A DNA stretch of 64,000 nt from Streptomyces sp. RerS4 (GTDB lineage Bacteria > Actinomycetota > Actinomycetes > Streptomycetales > Streptomycetaceae). A program made the position numbers and the translations under genes. The stretch covers positions 6,248,501-6,312,500 of the forward strand of contig NZ_CP097322.1 of NCBI RefSeq assembly GCF_023515955.1. Reading direction: 5' to 3'. Numbering within the stretch: the stretch's first letter is position 1; every line of letters starts with the position of its first letter. Shown piece by piece: positions 61,134 to 64,000 of this stretch. Under the pieces are notes generated by a model that saw nothing but the letters and a program-made list of their open reading frames with translations, was not told where the DNA came from and did not search any database.

Positions 61134-62113
61134 TCAAGAGCAAAGTGTCCGAGCTCATCGGACGAACGCCGCTGCTCGAACTGAAGGTTCCGGACGGTTC
61201 GGCGACCGTCCTGCTGAAGATGGAGCAGTACAACCCCACCGGAACCGCCAAGATCCGGATGGCCAGGAACATGGTGGACGAGGCGGAGGCGGCGGGGCGG
61301 CTCACCCCCGGCGGGTGGCTGGTCGAGTCCACCTCCGGGAACACCGGGCTCGGCCTGGCGCTCATCGCCGCCGAGCGCGGCTACAAGTTCACCGCCGTCG
61401 TGGACAACCACTCCAGCACGGACAAGCTGCGCGGCATGCTGGCCTACGGGGCCGACATCCTCAACGTGGCCGGGGACGAGGAGGGCCTCGCCACCGCCGA
61501 ACGCGACACCGTGGCCGAGCGCCTCGCGGCCGAGCACGGCGCGTACTGGACCGCGCAACACCGCAACGAGGGGAACCCCAACGGCTACCGGCCCCTCGCC
61601 CGCGAACTGCACGACGACCTGGGCGACGGCATCCACTACCTGTACGGGGCCGTCGGCACCGGCGGTTCGCTCTGCGGCACCGGCCGCGTCCTGCGGGAAC
61701 GCATCCCGGACCTGAAGATCATCGGTGTCGAGCCGGTGGGGTCCGTCGTCTTCGGCGGGAAGGGCGCGCCGTACCACCAGTCCGGCACCGGTACGCCCGA
61801 GGGCTCGGAGATCGGCGGCGTCGTCGACTACGACCTGTTCGACGAGGGCGTGAAGGTCAGCGACTCGGAGGCTTTCGAGACCTGCCGCTACCTGGCCCGG
61901 AACTTCGGCGTCCTGATCGGCGGTTCGGCGGGCGGCGTGGTCTACAAGGCGTTGGAGCGGGCCCAGAGCGCGGGGCCGGACGCCACCATCGTCGTGCTGG
62001 TCTGCGACGGCGGCGACAAGTACCTGGACACCGTGTTCAACGACGACTGGATGGCGGAGCACGGCCTGCACGACGAACAGGTCGTCCACCGGCTGGCCGC
62101 GATGTTGCGGTGA
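61130..62113 (+). CDS. Cysteine synthase-family PLP enzyme, SbnA-like
   Basis: The 327-aa fold-type II PLP enzyme has the Schiff-base lysine K41 in YNPTGTAKIRMA, the substrate loop STSGNTG (67-73) and the phosphate cup GTGGSLCGTG. In the SbnA branch the lysine is in a PxGSxK context and the enzyme joins O-phosphoserine with glutamate to make the precursor cleaved by SbnB. Here KIRMA replaces the KDR of cysteine synthases, a feature of that divergent branch. It overlaps the aminotransferase gene by ATGA. Confidence 0.85.
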   Translation: MIKSKVSELIGRTPLLELKVPDGSATVLLKMEQYNPTGTAKIRMARNMVDEAEAAGRLTPGGWLVESTSGNTGLGLALIAAERGYKFTAVVDNHSSTDKLRGMLAYGADILNVAGDEEGLATAERDTVAERLAAEHGAYWTAQHRNEGNPNGYRPLARELHDDLGDGIHYLYGAVGTGGSLCGTGRVLRERIPDLKIIGVEPVGSVVFGGKGAPYHQSGTGTPEGSEIGGVVDYDLFDEGVKVSDSEAFETCRYLARNFGVLIGGSAGGVVYKALERAQSAGPDATIVVLVCDGGDKYLDTVFNDDWMAEHGLHDEQVVHRLAAMLR

Positions 62114-62163
62114 CTCCCGCCCGTCCTGCTGTCCTCTCATCCGAAAGTGGTACCTTCCAGCTA

Positions 62164-63195
62164 ATGAAAACGAAAATGATTACCACCGTCTTTACGGCTC
62201 TGGCGCTGTTCGCGGCCACGGGGTGCGCCGGCGACGGGTCTTCCGATGCCGACGGGAAGACGAAGGCGAAGGCGACGGCGACGAGCGCGACGACGTACCC
62301 GTTCACCCTCAAGAACTGCGGCACCGACGTGACCTACAAGGCCGCGCCGAAGAAGGCCGTCACCCTGAACCAGACGGCCGCCGAGATCCTCATCCACCTG
62401 GGGGTGGGTGACCGGATCGCCGGAACGGGCTACGAGATCGAGAAGACGCCGGACGCGATCGGCGCGCAGTACAAGAAGATCCCGCTCCTGTCCCCGCGCG
62501 GGCAGGAGATCAAGCACGAGAAGCTGCTGGAAGCGCAGCCGGACTTCGTCTACGGCTCCTTCGCGAGCATGTTCACCGCGGAGCAGTCCGGCGACCGCAA
62601 GCAGCTGCACGACCTGGGCGTGCCGACCTACCTCACCGAGTTCGACTGCTCGTTCCACGAAAGCGTGGCCAACGCGAACTTCGACATGCTGTTCGAGGAG
62701 TACCGCCGGCTGGGCAGGATCATGGGCGTGCCGGCCGCCGGAGAGAAGCTGGCGACCGAACAGCGGGCCGTGGTGGACAAGGCGCTGAGCACCGTCAAGA
62801 AGCGGGACACACCGCTGAAGGTGATGTGGTTCTACTCCACCTACGAGGGCACTCCCTGGGCCGCGGGCCCCGGTGGTCTGCCGCAGCACATCTCGGAACT
62901 CGCCGGAGTCCAGAACATCTTCGCCGACGCGAAGACCAAGTGGGCGGAGGTGAGCTGGGACGCGGTCGCCGCCCGCAATCCCGACGTCATCATCCTGGCC
63001 GACCTGACCCGGGGCGAACCCAACGACACCGCCAAGGAGAAGATCGACCTGCTCAAGAAGGACCCCCTCACCAGCAAGCTCGCCGCGGTGCAGGGCGATC
63101 GGTTCATATCCCTCCCCGGCTCGCACATGGATCCCGGCTACGGCAGCGCGTCCGTGGTTCCCGCGCTGGTCGACGGCCTGAACAAGCTCGGCTGA
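62164..63195 (+). CDS. Metallophore ABC transporter substrate-binding lipoprotein
   Basis: The 343-aa lipoprotein has a short basic start, a hydrophobic stretch and the lipobox AATGC with acylated Cys21, then a class III binding-protein fold (AVTLNQTAAEILIHLGVGDRI, LLEAQPDFVYGS, ARNPDVIILADLTRG). It should capture the metal-loaded metallophore outside the membrane for the following FecCD permease. A 50-bp gap separates it from the biosynthetic genes, and a Zur-like motif overlaps its 5' end. Confidence 0.92.
   Translation: MKTKMITTVFTALALFAATGCAGDGSSDADGKTKAKATATSATTYPFTLKNCGTDVTYKAAPKKAVTLNQTAAEILIHLGVGDRIAGTGYEIEKTPDAIGAQYKKIPLLSPRGQEIKHEKLLEAQPDFVYGSFASMFTAEQSGDRKQLHDLGVPTYLTEFDCSFHESVANANFDMLFEEYRRLGRIMGVPAAGEKLATEQRAVVDKALSTVKKRDTPLKVMWFYSTYEGTPWAAGPGGLPQHISELAGVQNIFADAKTKWAEVSWDAVAARNPDVIILADLTRGEPNDTAKEKIDLLKKDPLTSKLAAVQGDRFISLPGSHMDPGYGSASVVPALVDGLNKLG
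62171..62185. promoter_or_regulatory. Second Zur-like motif at the binding-protein start
   Basis: CGAAAATGATTACCA at 62171-62185 matches TGAAAATGATTTTCA at 12 of 15 positions and shares AAAATGAnTACCA with the site at 56098. It lies over codons 3-8 of the binding-protein gene, so it may be fortuitous or may indicate that ATG 62176 and an internal operator are used. Confidence 0.35.
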
Positions 63196-63207
63196 CCCCG
63201 AACCACC

Positions 63208-64000
63208 ATGATGAACAGTTCACACAGCACTGCCGCGCGCACCGGGAATCCGATCACCACCCGTGAGAAGGTCCCGGTGCGCCGGCGGCGCGCCCCCACA
63301 GCGGCGCTCTACTTCCTGGCCGCAGCCGGACTGTTGGTGTCGGTCGTCGCCGCGTCGCTCTTCGGCAGTGCGGACATCCGGCCCCTCGACGTCGTCTCCA
63401 CGATCCTGAGGCACGTCGGTCTGGGCGGCGTGGCCCCCACCGCGCCACTTCCCGGGCTGCTGGACGCCCTGATCTGGGAGTCGCGCTTCCCACGGGTGTT
63501 GCTGGCCGCCGCCGTCGGCATGGCCTTGGCGGTCTCGGGCGCGGTCCTGCAGGCGGTCACCAGGAATCCCCTGGCCGACCCCTACCTCCTGGGAGTCTCC
63601 TCCGGCGCCTCCACCGGCGCGGTCGCCGTGCTCCTGCTGGGCATCGGCGGCAGCGTCTCCCTCTCGACCGGAGCGTTCGTCGGCGGCCTGGTCTCCTTCG
63701 GCCTGCTGCTGGTCCTCCTCGGTGGGGGGCGCGTGGCCAGTCCTTCCCGCGTCGTGCTGACCGGCGTACTCGTCTCGCAGTTCTTCGCCGCGGTCACCTC
63801 GGTCATCCTCATGGTCAGCGGGGACGCGAACTCCACCCGGGGCTTCACCTACTGGCTGCTCGGCACCCTCGGGGGCGCCCGGTGGGAGGGGGTGACCGGC
63901 ACCGTCCTGATCATCCTGATCGGCGTGGTCGCCGTGCAGTTCTTCGCGCCCGCCCTCGACGCCTTCACGTTCGGGTGGGACTCCGCGGCCGCGCTGGGAA
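63208..64000 (+). CDS. FecCD-family metallophore permease (partial, runs off the window)
   Basis: ATG 63208 opens a frame that continues past the right edge; 264 residues are visible. It has a basic N-terminus, then membrane helices with the FecCD signatures SRFPRVLLAAAVGMALAVSG and VTRNPLADPYLLGVSSGAST, each intact. It follows the binding-protein gene by 12 bp and should be its partner; the ATPase gene and possibly more biosynthetic genes are expected to the right. Confidence 0.9.
   Translation, partial: MMNSSHSTAARTGNPITTREKVPVRRRRAPTAALYFLAAAGLLVSVVAASLFGSADIRPLDVVSTILRHVGLGGVAPTAPLPGLLDALIWESRFPRVLLAAAVGMALAVSGAVLQAVTRNPLADPYLLGVSSGASTGAVAVLLLGIGGSVSLSTGAFVGGLVSFGLLLVLLGGGRVASPSRVVLTGVLVSQFFAAVTSVILMVSGDANSTRGFTYWLLGTLGGARWEGVTGTVLIILIGVVAVQFFAPALDAFTFGWDSAAALG

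Overview
The window is high-GC, densely coded chromosomal DNA of a Streptomyces or very close relative. The support is a hopanoid operon in Streptomyces order, a conservon (cvnABCD), split transketolase genes, ATP-binding anti-sigma-type proteins, DmdR/IdeR-type iron boxes, frequent GTG/TTG starts and ATGA/GTGA stop-start overlaps. No phage, plasmid, rRNA or CRISPR locus is visible.

Layout. 1-10.4 kb holds mixed housekeeping genes: a DUF6545 membrane protein, an SDR oxidoreductase, a small acidic protein, a MITE-like palindromic element, an ABC-F ATPase, a GlxA-type regulator with a free-standing DJ-1/PfpI protein, enoyl-CoA hydratase, an HdeD-like membrane protein, an anti-sigma-type ATPase, IPP isomerase (idi), and a methyltransferase fused to a GNAT acetyltransferase. 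10.7-17.8 kb is a tightly coupled cell-surface glycopolymer operon: two CDP-alcohol phosphotransferases, a nucleotidyltransferase, a glycerol-1-phosphate dehydrogenase-like enzyme, a GT2 glycosyltransferase and a TagGH-like ABC exporter. 18.0-28.1 kb is the hopanoid operon (hpnC, hpnD, a 51-aa coupled ORF, hpnE, prenyl synthase, shc, hpnG, hpnH, hpnO-like aminotransferase). 28.1-32.8 kb has a phosphatase, a c-di-AMP (ydaO-type) riboswitch in front of a frameshifted LysM/M23 peptidase gene, a GDSL hydrolase and a metallo-beta-lactamase-fold protein. 33.0-36.9 kb is a conservon followed by a GAF protein; 37.0-38.6 kb is a two-subunit transketolase.

38.7-39.5 kb is a scar: an intact tRNA-Pro(GGG), a second partial copy of it exactly 680 bp downstream, and between them two broken genes (a WD40 end and a Trypco1/CU044_2847 end), apparently the remnant of an integrated conflict-system island. 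A regulator/P450 pair follows.

41.7-54.6 kb is an iron island. Its minus-strand operon reads ATP-grasp, NIS synthetase, MFS exporter, NIS synthetase, PLP decarboxylase, which is the order and family content of the vibrioferrin/xanthoferrin operon (pvsABCDE). It is paired with a FhuF-like reductase and a complete FecBCD-type importer, with four iron-box candidates in the two divergent promoter regions.

54.8-64 kb holds a P450 and then a coupled operon with an SbnA-like beta-substitution enzyme, an SbnB-like ornithine-cyclodeaminase-family enzyme, a type III PLP decarboxylase, a HisC-like aminotransferase, a MATE exporter and a dedicated metallophore binding protein and permease. It looks like a diaminopropionate-derived metallophore system, possibly zinc-responsive, and runs off the end of the window. 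The two metallophore islands side by side are the most interesting content.
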